From Bretschneidera sinensis (Eukaryota; Streptophyta; Magnoliopsida; Brassicales; Akaniaceae): a stretch of 64,000 nucleotides of DNA. This document shows positions 1 to 12,080 of this stretch, piece by piece; position 1 is the stretch's first letter, and the number at the start of each line of letters is the position of its first letter. Under the pieces are notes generated by a model. That model saw only the letters and a program-made list of their open reading frames with translations. It was not told the DNA's origin and ran no database searches. A program made the position numbers and the translations under genes. Location of the stretch: contig CM043698.1 of the NCBI GenBank assembly GCA_023935145.1, positions 67,515,001-67,579,000 of the forward strand. Reading direction: 5' to 3'.

Positions 1-701
1 ATCAGACAAACACATATGAGGAATTCAATAAAACAAGCATTAATCAATTAAAGCATCATAACATGGCTATTTGCAAGAAAAACAATGCTCATATATGGAA
101 AAGTATAATTAGGGCATCAATCGAGCTCTATTAAAAAGTTAGTTACACATGCTGATTATGCTAAACATCATCATAATATAAACTAAGTAGAAAAGAATAA
201 ACCCGAAAAATGTTTTGGAGAAGAGTCGTTAATTCCTCTCCAAAGCTTACAATTGAAAAGATAAAAAGTTGAAGTTTCTGTGTTTTACAAGCCTATTTAT
301 AAGGTTCTAAAGACACCTTGAAACCCTAATTTCCAAAACAAGATCCAAATCAATCTTTCTAAAATTGGCTCTGCTGCTTTACTGCACGTGTGCGCTCAAT
401 CCCATGCTTTTGCGCTCGAGCACAGGGTTGTGCTCGAGCCTTCTATGTGTGCGCACGAGTGCTTGTGCGCTCGATCACAGACACCTTGCGATCGATCGCA
501 CTTGGCTGCTTCCAGGTCTTCAGATTTCTTCCTTAGAGTTCCAAAATGCTACATTTTCTTCAAGAACCTATAAAAAACACAGAAAACACAAAAATGAAGT
601 AGAATATACTAAAATACGTAAACAACGAGCTTAACAACTGTAAATTAATGGGCTTAAATATAAATTAATGGGCTTAAATATGAATATTTAAGCACTTATC
701 A
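1..701 (-). repeat. LTR of a Ty3/gypsy-like element (3' LTR, runs off the window)
   Basis: Read on the minus strand, an LTR-like start TGATAAGTGC lies at 701 and downwards, immediately preceded by a polypurine tract at 713-702. Further in, at about 303-291, the minus strand reads CTTATAAATAGGC, a good TATA box for an LTR promoter. The far end of the LTR is not in the window, so its length is unknown. A PPT followed by TGATAAGTGC is typical of plant Tat/Athila-type Ty3/gypsy elements; that lineage call is from memory. A 21-bp direct duplication (TTAATGGGCTTAAATATAAA) sits just inside the LTR start, near 643-685. The stretch 390-510 is unusually GC-rich and carries CGATCG palindromes. Confidence 0.55.
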
Positions 702-713
702 CACCCCCAAACT
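702..713 (-). other. Polypurine tract of the Ty3/gypsy-like remnant
   Basis: On the minus strand the sequence is AGTTTGGGGGTG, directly before the LTR start TGATAAGTGC. This is where plus-strand DNA synthesis is primed in LTR retrotransposons, and it fixes the orientation of the remnant as minus. Confidence 0.6.
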
Positions 714-1250
714 TACATATTGCTAGTCTCTTAGCAATACAGAACGAAAAACTAACTGAAAAACAAAATCAAAGATAAATTCATCATTCATGATATCTAA
801 AAATTCGGGTTGCACACAAAACCATTATATTTGTTTATGAGTAGGCTTAAAATATAAACACATCTTCACAATGAATAAGGGTTTTAAATTCTAATCACTT
901 GTATAAGGCTAGTTTAAGGCATCACAAGTCTGATTTAGTGTGTGATGAATTAGCACATAAAAGATAAAGCTTCCAAATAACTCCAATGTATAGTGTTTTG
1001 GTGTCTCAACATTCATTGAATTTTCTATCGGAATGAACAATAATGGAATAGTTTTATTTTTTTTTTCTTTTATTATGAGATTTTTGCCATATTGAGATCC
1101 ATTAAGCTTTCTAATTGACCCATGTAGTGAGTGTTTAGCCAATGAGTCTCAAACCAGATAGTTTTATGGCATTAGGTGTAAAGACACCCCTAAGGACTTA
1201 CTAACTCGAGTCAAAATGGCTACGAAACTAACTGGTCTTAATGCTGCCAA

Positions 1251-1436
1251 GCAAAATTCCCACCTTCTGACGTGAACACTCACTGCTTACTGAGGCAAGA
1301 GGTCCAGTTACTCAGTGGAAACTTGATTTAATAATCACTGTATGCATAATTCCCACATTTTGATGTGAAAACTCACTGCTTACTGAGGTAAGAGGTCTAG
1401 TTACTTAGTGGAAAGTTTATTTAATGATCATTAGGA
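1251..1436. repeat. Two tandem copies of a 93-bp unit
   Basis: The phrase AATTCCCAC followed by ACTCACTGCTTACTGAGG occurs at about 1255 and again at about 1348, giving a period of 93 bp. Copies run about 1251-1343 and 1344-1436 and differ at a dozen or so positions. It lies in the noncoding internal part of the gypsy-like remnant, and its role is unknown. Confidence 0.7.
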
Positions 1437-2204
1437 GCATTTTGTTTTCTCTTTTTGTGCAATAAACATTTTTTCTCTATTTTTCTATGCCAAAGTGTTC
1501 TTCTAACAAGTTATCCGATTACAGTTAGGTCATGGAAACATATACATAAAAATTATATGTCATACCCCACACAATTATGTGCTAATATGCTCGTGTCAGA
1601 TTTAGATCAAACTTGTGAATTCTTAAATGCCTTGAAGTAAGTAATTAAACTTTTAAAACTTTATTATTAGACTATGTTTTCTAGATTTTAAGCTTACTGA
1701 TGAAGTTTTATCATAATATTTGTTTTAAATCAACCAAAATTTTCCAAACAATATGAACATGCATTTATCTTTTCAAGAATACTAAAAAAAAAAACTGGGA
1801 CAGAGTGTGTGAATGTGTCTCCCAAACCCCCAAACCTAATGTACACATTGTCCTTAATGTGTGAGCGACATGGAAAGATCTGACCTGGGAGATAGAGAAC
1901 TAGATGGCTGGCATGGCTCGTAGCACACCCCAAACTTGAACTTGATGCACTCACTATGTCCCTGAAAAAGAAAAACAAACATAATACCGAAAAACAAGAG
2001 ATATTAATAATAAACAGTTATAAAAGGAAATACTAACAATAAATGTAAAAAAAATACTAAAAATAAAAGGATATGTTGTGGGGTGCTTCCCATGAGCGCT
2101 AAGTTTTATGTCTTCAGCCAGACGGGGTACTGCTCTCACTGCTGGTCTCTAGGTGGTGCAGTCGATAAGGTACCGGGTGCGGGAGGTAATTGATTGAGGA
2201 TGGC

Positions 2205-3440
2205 CTAGAGCATCACCTCCTGTCTCGCAAAGCATGCCTCCAAGCCATCGATGCACTGATGTACTAATAATGTCGCCTCCTTATCCTCCCGGCGAAGGTC
2301 AGAAAGCTCACACTGAAAAGAGGACAGCTCCTCGATGAGGTGTTGGTACTCGGTGGATCTCATTTCTGGTTGGTCCGCCTCCCAAGTATGGATCTTTGTG
2401 GGGTGCTCGGTGTTCATGGGATCATCCTCCACTCACTCGTCAGCAAGTGCATTCCCTCGAGGTCCTTTGGGCATATGGTACTGGCTTAGGCTCCATTGGC
2501 TCTTCCCAAAGAATGGGTGGTCACTCACCAGTCCATCAATGGAGGAGCCTTTGATCCCCTTCTTCTTGAATATGTAGCTAAGGAGGAACGGGAATGGGAG
2601 CCCCCATGCATTCGCCGTGGTGGTCTGGTGGCCATGGACGTGATCACAAAACTTATGGAGCTGGCTCCATATGACAACCAAAATGGAATACCAATGGCCA
2701 CAGTGGAATGCATATAAGGCCTATAAGAACTGGTCTCTCCTCTGGGTCTTGTGCCCCAATGGGCACACATTCCGCTGGAGGATGGAATCCACGAGCCAGA
2801 GTCGTGGAGGCAACTTGGATCAGCTCCCAGTGTTGTTGTGCCGATCAGCGTACTGGCTCGCACACATGTCCTCAATGATGTGGGGCAGGGGAAAGGGCTC
2901 CGGCTGCTCCCCCATCGGGGTTTCCTCGGGAGGGGACTTATCACAATAGTGAATAGCAGTAGCTATGTCAGCAGTGGTCACCTCTATAAACTTGCCCTGG
3001 ACCGATGAAGATAAGACCCTCGGTTTGTTACAGTCGAATGATAAGTTCTCGTAGAACTGGACTATAAACCAGGTGTATGCAGTCGAACAAATAGGCTTGA
3101 ACAACCTCTTCAGTCCCCAGTTCTTGAATTCTTGAACCGCCCATCGAGTGGCTTCCAAGCTCTTGAAGTCAGCATCAATGTTAAAAGAAGTTCCGAACAA
3201 GATCTCTCGTTGTTCGAAACTGGGTCGGGATGACTGGGTACGGCTCATGGAGGCACGGGAGGTGGAGGCTGTCTGTTTAGGCATCCTCGGCAAGTTTCTG
3301 TCCAAATTGTGCTCGATCACAGATGCCTTGCGCTCGATCGCACTACTGTACTGTGCTCGATCATAGATGCCTTGCGCTTGAGCACACTGAGTCAAGCAAA
3401 TGATCAAACAGGTTGTGAGCAACCTGAAAACTAGTCTCAA
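2205..3440 (-). pseudogene. Broken ORF, putative plant transposon protein (PF20167-like)
   Basis: One minus-strand frame stays open for about 410 codons apart from three nonsense codons, at 2822-2820 (TGA), 2723-2721 (TAG) and 2435-2433 (TGA). No frameshift is needed. The N-terminal half contains a segment beginning RWAVQEFKNWGLKRLF and later TADIATAIHYCDKSPPEE. The middle reads NAWGLPFPFLLSYIFKKKGIKG, closely like the conserved block of the plant 'putative transposon protein' family found in Ty3/gypsy-associated ORFs. The C-terminus is charged and probably coiled coil (IEELSSFQCELSDLRREDKE). The first 40 or so codons overlap the CGATCG-type repeat units at 3300-3380, so the true start is uncertain. 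It is a dead element ORF, not a host gene. Family assignment is by memory. Confidence 0.6.
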
Positions 3441-3900
3441 GGAGAGGATTCCGAAATTGTTCTAACCCCTTGCAATTTGCCCAAAACAACCACAAAATCG
3501 AGAAAACAAGTGTATATGCAGATAATTTTGGTTAGAATGTATGAAAATTATATTTATATATGCAATGTTTTGGGAGAAATGGGAAACGAAGTGTAAGAGG
3601 TAAAAAATGGAGTACGGTTATGTACGGTGAGGGAGGTGGTGTTTTGTGGTGTTAGGGTGGTGGTGGGTGGTGAGAGTTTAGTAAGAGTGTTGAGTGCGAG
3701 TGTTTGTGGGTGAGTGAGAGTGCGAGAGAGAGAGTGTGCGATTGAGCATATGGTGAGGGAGAGACAATCTGACTTAAAATATGCATGTGAGTTCTGTCCC
3801 GAGTGCGCTCGATCGCATTTTAAAATGTAATAGAAAATTCGAGATCAATTTTTCAGAATTAAAAAAATAATTATACTCAAATCTGTGCTCAAATTATTGG

Positions 3901-5713
3901 CAGTAAAAAGTAGAGAATAATAAAAAGAACTACAAGTAAAAGACTTTGTAATGGTGTTGTTGTGGTCATGTTGTAGTGGTGTTGCTACGGTCACGAACCC
4001 GTGATGAATCTACTAGAGGGGAGAAGAAGAAGGAGACGAAAGATGAGGTGAACAATAAAATGAGGAAGAGAAGAAGAGGAAGAAAAAAATCTAAAGAAGA
4101 TCCAAATTTTTTATGAGAAGAGAAGAAAAATTAAATAAACACACATAACTATAGCTATAAAATTATCCAAACAAAATTTCATTATTTTCTGTTTTTGAAA
4201 ACTGTTTTCTAGTCATAATTATCCAAACATATTTTCTTTAAAAAACATCAGAAAACTGTTTTCAATTTTTATTTTCGAAAACTGAAAATAGAAAACTGGT
4301 ACCCAAAGATGCCCTTAACTATTTAGCATTCAGACACTCTTTTTTTATTGATTCAACACTATTGAAATTTTCATTCAATATTCAACACTTATCATTCAAA
4401 AAAAAATCACCTAAGACTAGTCTTATTTTGTCAAACATATATTTTGAAATAAGTAAGTTTTCTGCACTTTAAGTCCCATAAGTAGGTTTCATAAATCCTA
4501 CCAATCAGGGGTTAAGGTGTCAAAATATCAATAGTAAATTTTAAGTTACATCTTTAAAGTTTGGTGTTTGTCCTATTTTACATTTTTAAGTTTTAATTTG
4601 TCTCAATTGGACTTAAGTTTTAAATTTGTTTCAATTTATGTCTTTGGGTCAAAATCCTCCGATAGAACTCCACTGTGGCGTTCAATGTGACATTCAATGT
4701 GACAATTTAATTGGAAAAATTCTCAAGTGACAAAAAAACAATTTATTTTAATTTTCACTTTTTAATCATGTAAATTGTAATTTGTACATGTAAGAGAAAA
4801 ACAATTCTCTCGTTTTTCTTTACTCTCACTTTTCTTTATTCTCTCTTACCAAATGATAAAAACTTGCTTTCCATTCACTTTCTTTTTTCACTCTCCCCTT
4901 TCCTCTACTAATCATAACCTAACTGCTGTGAAATTGAAAAGGTTATATATGCAACCATATTAGCTTGTAAGGTTTATAGGACGGATAAAGATAAATAAAT
5001 ATCCACCCGTGACAGCAAGTTATTCGTTTCAACACAGACAGAAAATAGGCCTTTTTTAGTCCCTCTTGATGGACCCACATCATTGCTGTTACAGAGTTTC
5101 CACTATAAATGCGGCAGTCACTGTTAACTGAAGTCCCTACGCTTATGTGTTGCGGGAAAAGGATAATTGTCAACAATGCAAACTCACAATGATTCAGTTC
5201 TCCCAAGCTCCCACCAGCCCACCATACTCGTCTGGAAACTGGACATCCCATCATGAGGACAAATTCTTTTGTATCTTCTTTCTAATTAACTAAAACGAAC
5301 AGAAAAAAGTAGCAACTGAATTCTTTTATAGCTACAGTCACATGATGCGCATTAATATGTTGTCATGGACAGGTAACTATTTAAAGAAAAAAGATGGGTT
5401 TTTTTCCCCAACTTCTAGTGCAGAAAAGCAGACGCTTATAAAAAGGAAACCAAATTCATAACCACTTCTTAGAGAAAAGAATGCTATGTTCACAACAACA
5501 GGACAACAAACACAAGAATCTCAGGCAGACACAGCAGCTTAAGGGAGTTCTGTATTTAAAATAAACAACCAAATTGATAGAACGTTATGATTTTTATATT
5601 AATCATGAGTACCATTTAAGTAATTCAATGGCTTACCTATAGGTTAGCAAGACATATCCTTCATATTACTAAAATAAAGAAAATAAAGCATCAGTCACTA
5701 ATAAGTTTGATAT
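3901..5713. other. Intergenic, no gene recognised
   Basis: This is AT-rich sequence between the gypsy-like remnant and the 3' end of the PLC-like gene. It contains purine- and pyrimidine-rich stretches (for example about 4020-4110 and 4795-4910) but no domain, and no repeat structure that can be delimited. A 103-codon minus-strand open frame at 4943-5254 resembles nothing known to me. The last few hundred bases probably include the 3' untranslated region of the PLC-like gene. Confidence 0.4.
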
Positions 5714-8700
5714 TCACAAAAGCAAAAGAATGGCCATTAGAATTGTCCCAAAAGACCACCAAAGTTGAACTGGTCTCGTATCCCAATATGCAAAGCTGGT
5801 ATCATCTGCTACTGTGTTAGGTGGAAGGGCAATACCTGGCTCAGGTAGGTCACAAGCTCCAAAAGTCATATTAGCCTGCACATGATGATAACAGTAATTT
5901 AACTAGAATTCTATAATGGGTTTCAACGATAATAATCTCCTTTTGATTCAATTGTTACTTTACTCGAATAGAGATATGTTAATCTCATGAACACTGTCTC
6001 GAGTTTTGAAGCTTAATGTAGATAGTTATGTTCATTAAGATCTCTGAATCATTATCATATGCATTCATGCCCCTAATGGTGTGTTTAGTAGGAGAGGTAA
6101 AGTCAAGATGAAAAAATAGAATGATAGAAAAGTAAGACGATTGACTTTTTTATTTATGTGTTTAGAGAGGATGAAAAACTAGAAAGAAAGAAAATAGTTC
6201 ACTTTTTCTTGTTTAGTAAGGTGGAAAAGTACGAAGAAAGAAAATTCGAACAGTTTTGCCATTATACCCTCCAATCCTCCCAATTTAGGAGAATTAGATG
6301 GGGATAAATTAGTAAAATGATAATCTTATATCTTTTCTCTCCCATTTTCCACTCTTCAATCCTTCTAGTCCTCCCCATTTAGAAGGATAAAATTTGTACA
6401 TGTAATAGGAAAACACAAATCCTATTAGTTTTCTTTCGTCTTACTAAAGTCCAAACTTAATAAGGGAAAAGAGAGGGAACTGATATAGAAGTTTAGTTGT
6501 GGACCTTGCAATAGGAAATATTTGCACATCCACATACTAGATGACCATTTGCCACATCTACTGCTTGTGGGGCTCCCCCACCATCATTCCTCTGAAATGT
6601 TCATATACAAATTAGTTACAACAACCTATATGGAAATCAATAGTTTGTTTTACTTGCTTAATTTAACTAGTTAATGATATTTATGTGTAATCTTTACCTT
6701 GTAAAAATCAACAGCAATGAAGTTAGGCCATCGTTTACCCGCTGCTTCAAAGCATGTGTTGATCGTACTCATCAACGGAGCTGAATTAAGCTTGCAGGCT
6801 TGGACTACATCTGGATTATCTGGAAAATAATTCACCAACAATAGGGACCTTGATGTTGTCTTCATGGGAGGTGATTCTGCGCGGTTTGGACATGACCCAG
6901 CTATCATCCCACCATTCCCATCTGTAATTTGAAGAGCTATTTATCAATATCACCTCTGGAATGATGTAAATTTCTTCTCTTTGATATGGTGAAATTATAA
7001 TATGATCACTCACATTGATTTTCTACCATGTATCTCCACTGATAGGCAATTCCTTCAGAAGCCTCCTTAGATGACTTTGAAGTGAAAACCACTAAACGCT
7101 GATTCTTTTGGATCATATCATCGATTGTTGGCCAATTTCCACCGTTTTTTGGCATTTGAGATACTGGAAACCAGTACTTCCTCAGATCAGCAGCATAAAA
7201 GACTTTCGTCAGGCCCTTTGGTACTTTTACATAGTCCTCAATGATAATGGTGACAATTTCTGTAGGGTTTGCTTCAAGAAATGCTTGAACCTCTTTCAAA
7301 ACATTAATGGCAGGTTGCTGAAAAATCAGATCAGCCAAATATAAGGAACAAAGAACAAATAGAGTTAACAGACACAATTAAAAATATAATATGGAAAATT
7401 TTCTTTTAATTTCAAAAATCTGAAAAAACGAAATGGCTGAGTAACTAGTCATTATAAAAAAGAAATGGAACACATAAAAATCAAGTCATTTGTTATCTTC
7501 TATTTTTCATCTGAAATTCTATCTGATGTTGATTACTTCCAATGTTAAACTTAAAGGTAAATTAAATAAAAGGGTGGCACTCAAATAGTTCCAAAACATC
7601 CCTTGTAAACTTACAAAAGCTGTAAAGTTGTAGCACTGTTGTCCAAAGGAGTGACACAACCAGATGTCATTCTCGAAGTCATACATGTCGAGCATTAAAC
7701 CTCTTACACCATTCTGCAAGAGAAAAACGATGCTTATTAAAAATGGAACTGGCCATATTCTGACAATTACTAAAATATCTAGAGAGTGGAAAAATATAGA
7801 AAAAGAGTAAGTAAAATGGTTGTGATCTTATATATTCCTAACATATTCGCTGTAGACTGTCCGCTGGCCTAGAATATCCAATCAATGAGCTATACCAAAT
7901 GAAACTCTTAGTGATAAATCGTTAACATTATCAGTTATCCAGTTTGTTTTGTGTGCATTTTTTCTAAATCCTCACAGTGAAAAGTAATCAATCAAGAACA
8001 TAGTAAGAAGTTGGACAATCAAGGTTAGGAGACTATGTCTTTTTCCCCTTATGCTTTTATCCACTAAAATTTAGCAGGTAGACAATGGCTGTCAGCAAAT
8101 ATAGTACCATGAGATACATCATCAGCGGAATGCAGAACAACGTCAATTTTCCTTCAGTACTGATTTGAAAATTTCATGGAAGGGTCACCTAACAGATTTT
8201 CTGACAAGTTGGTTTCGCAGGAAAATAGATTAGGAACACTTTAAGAATAGTTTTACTTTAGAAAAGTGATGATTGTATTGCAGAATAAGCATGTTTGGCA
8301 TACTTTTGAAGTCAAGATAACCATTTAGCTTGCTCTGCTCAAATTGATGAAAAATGTGAACAAAGACATTTTCTTAAATTCTTCCACCAATGACTTCTAT
8401 TATAAAAGACCTCATAGAGGCTTAATTCAGCATTCGAGAACTAAGTCATGTTCGTTAGGGTTTCCTTTTCCTTAAAAAAAGTTTCATCTTCACTTCCCAA
8501 TTAGAAAATGAGAGCACAGGTAATAATCAAATTCAAATACACACCTAATCCATGACCGTATGATTAAAAAACAGTAGGTTGAAAGTATCTCACCGTTTCC
8601 TAAGTCTTTAGCAGAACAACAAGGCCAATATTATATCTATGCAACCAACAGGACTGTTAAATACTTAAATATCAAGGCATGCTAGCAGACAGATTAATTT

Positions 8701-9945
8701 TGGGGTTTGCATACTTTTCCTTTATTTAAGGAAGGGAATGTTTTTGGGTCCTTGAATTTTTATTTGAGTGTAAACCAAGACCATATTATTCCTATTCTTG
8801 ATAGTAGTAAAACAGCTACATCACTAATTCACCTTTTAAACAACAAACATAGTAATAATCTACATATCATAATTCATCATAGAACCTTATAAAATGGATT
8901 ATCCACCATGTGGAATAATTCATACAGTAGTATATTTTAATCAAAGCCAAAGACATATTCAAACTTGTTTTAACAACAATACCCTTCCCAGAATTTAAGA
9001 CTATATTTTATTCCATGGACATTTTTGTCTTTTCAACACATCGAAACTTAACTTCCTAGCAAATGATCCAACATTCATCAAGAAACCAACAATTAAAGTG
9101 CATCTCACCGCCAAACTGCCTAAAAGCTAAGATTCCATTTGATTAAAAAAAACTAGAAAAGTTCAATGTGGTCAAAATTTCATGTTGCCCATACAAATTT
9201 GTGCATTTTCTTTTCTTTTCTCTAGTTGTTTTTTGTATAAACCAAACATAAAACAAATTTTAATTAATTTTGCAGCAGAAGAGAAGAGAAAGATAGAAAC
9301 AAACATTGAGCTGACTAGTAATAGAGTCCTGCTGATTACTAGGAGCAAGAATCAAAGACCCAGTTGCTGATTTCACTCCCAACTGAGCAAATGAGTTGTG
9401 AGTCGTCAACCAAGAGTACTTATTAAACGGCAGTCCCTTTACCTGATTAAACAACCATCACATACCCAGAAAAGGAAAATTTATATATAACATATACGCA
9501 TAATGTAAAAAAATAGAAATTGATTATGAAATATTGAAATGATAAAAGGACCTGAGAAGTTGGGTTTAGAGGCTGGACTCTGGTGCATCTCGGCCGTACA
9601 TTTCTATCAGCAAGACAGCTTTCACAGTGTAGCCCCGAGTCACAGTTGCTATCTACTATACATGTTCGCCCTTCCTGAGCAACAATCACATATCCATAAA
9701 GGAAAAAATTGAAAAGAAAAAAAGAAATTGAATTTGTGATGAGTTTCTACATGGTTATTGATTTATATATACACCTTGAGAGCAGAGGAATAACCGAAAA
9801 CGAGAGTTGCAGTGAGTAAAGTTGCAATGAAGATGAATTTCTACAAAAATGAATTCAATACAGTGTTATTTTGACCAGTTTAGAGAAAAACAAGAGATCA
9901 GTCCATAAAAGAACGAGGAGAAAGATATTAGTAACTTGCCTTCAT
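5714..9945 (-). CDS. PI-PLC X domain-containing protein (At5g67130-like), 9 exons
   Basis: The coding exons, in minus-strand order, are 9945-9940, 9840-9775, 9674-9552, 9442-9305, 7713-7615, 7317-7014, 6921-6698, 6591-6505 and 5875-5714. All join in frame to 402 residues. Residues 1-24 form a signal peptide ([20 protein letters not shown]). Residues 25-65 are a Cys-rich segment. The PLC-like phosphodiesterase X domain follows, with the two expected histidines in TTHNSF (H80) and LCHSF (H132), the acidic motif LMLDMYDF, and conserved [11 protein letters not shown] and YQWRYMVEN. The C-terminus ends in a hydrophobic tail ([10 protein letters not shown]), suggesting a GPI-anchored or membrane-tethered extracellular protein. 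Family members resemble bacterial PI-PLC, but substrates in plants are not established. The first coding exon has only 6 nt and uses a GC donor. All other introns are GT-AG, and no disruption was seen, so it looks functional. Intron 8 carries a MITE-like insertion. Confidence 0.9.
6079..6456 (+). mobile_element. MITE-like insertion in intron 8 of the PLC-like gene
   Basis: It begins near GTGTGTTTAGTAGGAGAG and ends near TTACTAAAGTCCAAAC, which are imperfect inverted repeats (GTTTAGTA against TTACTAAA). Internally the phrase GTTTAGTAAG or TGTGTTTAGAG recurs with purine-rich stretches. A related sequence in the opposite orientation lies at about 61250-61740, showing a dispersed family. No target duplication could be fixed, so the ends are approximate. 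Confidence 0.5.
9934..9945 (-). other. Start codon and non-canonical GC splice donor of the PLC-like gene
   Basis: Minus strand: ATGAAG followed directly by GCAAGT. AG|GCAAGT is the consensus of the minor GC-AG intron class. The acceptor is TTTTTGTAG ending at 9841. Joining these gives [11 protein letters not shown] and a complete signal peptide, which no other nearby start provides. Confidence 0.75.
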
Positions 9946-10093
9946 TGCTGGGCTCGGTGTTTGTTAACTGAAATTTCGTGTTTTGGACTCTATTTTGAAT
10001 TTGGCTGCATAAAAAATTGGTGGTGCATTTAGCGTGTGATATACGGATAACGTGAGGAAATGAGGAGCATTTATGTCATATCGTGTAATTCTA

Positions 10094-10110
10094 CCTATAA
10101 ATACTTATAA
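10094..10110 (-). promoter_or_regulatory. Candidate TATA box of the PLC-like gene
   Basis: Minus strand reads TTATAAGTATTTATAGG about 150-165 bp upstream of the ATG, a plausible core promoter position. It is the only TATA-like motif in a good position; there is no transcript evidence. Confidence 0.35.
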
Positions 10111-10896
10111 GCTGTGAAGGAATAATTATGCAGATGTTCTTATGCCCCGCAAGTTGCCTGGTCTGTTAGTATGATTTTTTTTTTTAACGAATCTAATCTG
10201 TATATTTATATTTTTATTTTGGGAAATACTATCCTGCTTCACTTACAAAACACAAGGTAGCATTCAACCAAATAAGTTGGAATGAAATTTTCCTCTACAC
10301 TTTATTCAATTAAGGATTTTTTTTCAACTTTTCAATTTTTTTTTCTCTCTTCCAATAATAGAAATCAAAATTATGGGACCATGCTCACGTGGGATCGATG
10401 GGCATGGGAAGCGGCCGACTTCACATGTGGTTTTTATAAGATCAACAAATTCAATGATTTCCAGTTATTTTATATTGTGGTTTTAAGTAATAATAATTAT
10501 AAGATGGTAGAAATAAATGATCGAAAAATGGAAGCTTCAAGTAACAGGTGAGGCTTCATACAGTGGTAGATGACAATAAAACTTTGTAATTAGTGGTTTT
10601 AAATTTTAATGACGTTGATGATGCATCTTTTCATCCATTAATTCGTTGAAAATCATAATAAATCTCCAACGGTTTAAATAAAAAGAGTTATTAAATTATA
10701 ATATTGTTTTTATAATTTATTACATTAAATTAATTATCTTAGATGAAAATGTACAATTCCCTTACAAATTGTTTACCAAACAAAGCCTCAATCAAATTCA
10801 AAAGAAGGCCATTTTCTGAAAGCAATAGAAGTCTTGTCCATTTTGTCTTCCCTAAATGCAGCTTCCTTTGTCTTAGAGAATTAGACTTTCTCCGTC

Positions 10897-11121
10897 CAGT
10901 GAAATTGCTTAAACAAAGATCCAAGAAAGCCTTCTCCAATTTCTCATTATTGATTCACAAAATGACAAAAGAAAATGTTTCTTTAAGTGCACTTTTAGAG
11001 TTCTCTCACAGTGAAATTGCTTAAACAAAGATCCAAGAAAGCCTTCTCCAATTTCTCATTATTAATTCACAAAATGACAAAAGAAAATGTTTCTTTAAGT
11101 GCACTTTTAGAGTTCTCTCAC
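10897..11121. repeat. Two tandem copies of a 112-bp unit, almost identical
   Basis: The unit starting CAGTGAAATTGCTTAAAC occurs at 10897 and 11009. I see one difference between copies (ATTATTGATTC against ATTATTAATTC). The near identity implies a recent local duplication. Confidence 0.85.
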
Positions 11122-11639
11122 TGTCTTGGCTCCACGCGAAAGAGCCTTCCCTCTAGTATATATAGCTTCAGGCATTGAGCACGTGCTAATTTATTAGACT
11201 ATAAGAATTATAATGGGAATATGCTTTTTTTCCTCTGTGGGTTGGCGGAAGGGAAGATGTTGGAAAAGAATCCTCTGAAGTTATGATTAGCTGTGGTTGG
11301 TGTTACTCATAATAAAATAGTACATCACATTATCACTTCATGTGAAAATGAAATCTACAGATAGAATTGCAACACCTAAATCTTTTTGGATATTTAAAAT
11401 AAATTGAAATATGAAAGGAAAAAAAATAAGGCGTGGAAGACAAGTGCCAGTCGTGCCTCACTACCGTGTGCACAGCAAAATTTGCAGATTGCTTAGACGC
11501 TTATATTCGATACTGTTGTCGTCGAAAAATAACAAATTTAAAATCGAGACCACTTTACGTATAGTGTGAGGATGGCCCTATTATTAGAGGGCGGTAAATT
11601 CGACGTTGAGATAAAGATTTAATTGAACTTTTCACAGTA

Positions 11640-12080
11640 TCGTTGGTAGAGGACGACTCGAGTTTGAATATTAAGATATTTGAATTTTATTATTAAGATA
11701 ATTGAATTTGATTCGATTTTAAAAAATTATGTTTAATCTCGAAAATTCGGTTCGAACTCGAATTCAATAAATTTTATAATGATTCGAGTTTGATTCGGCT
11801 TGAGTTTAAACATGAGCTTTAAATTGTTCATTCGAGTTCGAGTTCATGACTGAACTATAATTTTAATAAATAAATATTGATTCGAGCTCGAGTTTGAATA
11901 CTTTAATGAACTGTTTGAGAGCCTTTTCAATCGAATTTTAAAGTATTTAAATTCGGCTCGACAAGCTATTTGAGTCTAATTTTCAAGCTCGAGCTCGGTT
12001 AAAATTATATCGAACTGAGTTTTGGCTGAGCTCGAATTCGAATAACTCGATAAAAGTTCGGTTCGATTCTAATCCTAATC
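11640..12080. repeat. Degenerate TTCGAG/CTCGAA motif region
   Basis: Short motifs such as GATTCGAGTTTGA, TTCGAGTTCGAG, GAGCTCGAGTTT and GAGCTCGAATTCG recur about every 30-60 bp on both strands. It looks like an old simple-repeat-derived or transposon-derived tract. No unit length could be fixed. Confidence 0.4.

Larger units (their letters stand above)
702..3900 (-). mobile_element. Internal region of a decayed, 5'-truncated Ty3/gypsy-like (Tat/Athila-type) element
   Basis: This stretch lies upstream (minus sense) of the LTR and PPT. It holds the broken transposon-type ORF at 2205-3440 and then, towards the LTR, noncoding sequence of the kind found between coding region and 3' LTR in large plant gypsy elements (for example CCCAAACTTGAACTTGATGC near 1930, plus sense). 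No gag-pol, primer-binding site or second LTR is recognisable up to 5 kb, so the 5' part appears to be lost or diverged. The upstream boundary is uncertain. The fragment 3300-3380 repeats motifs also present inside the LTR at 390-510. Confidence 0.45.

Noticed and set aside
365..634. 89-codon open frame on the plus strand
   Set aside because: It lies within the minus-strand LTR and is driven by the CGCTCG-type repeats; no domain.
4943..5254. 103-codon minus-strand frame downstream of the PLC-like gene
   Set aside because: No recognisable family, no splice context linking it to the PLC gene, and a composition compatible with chance.
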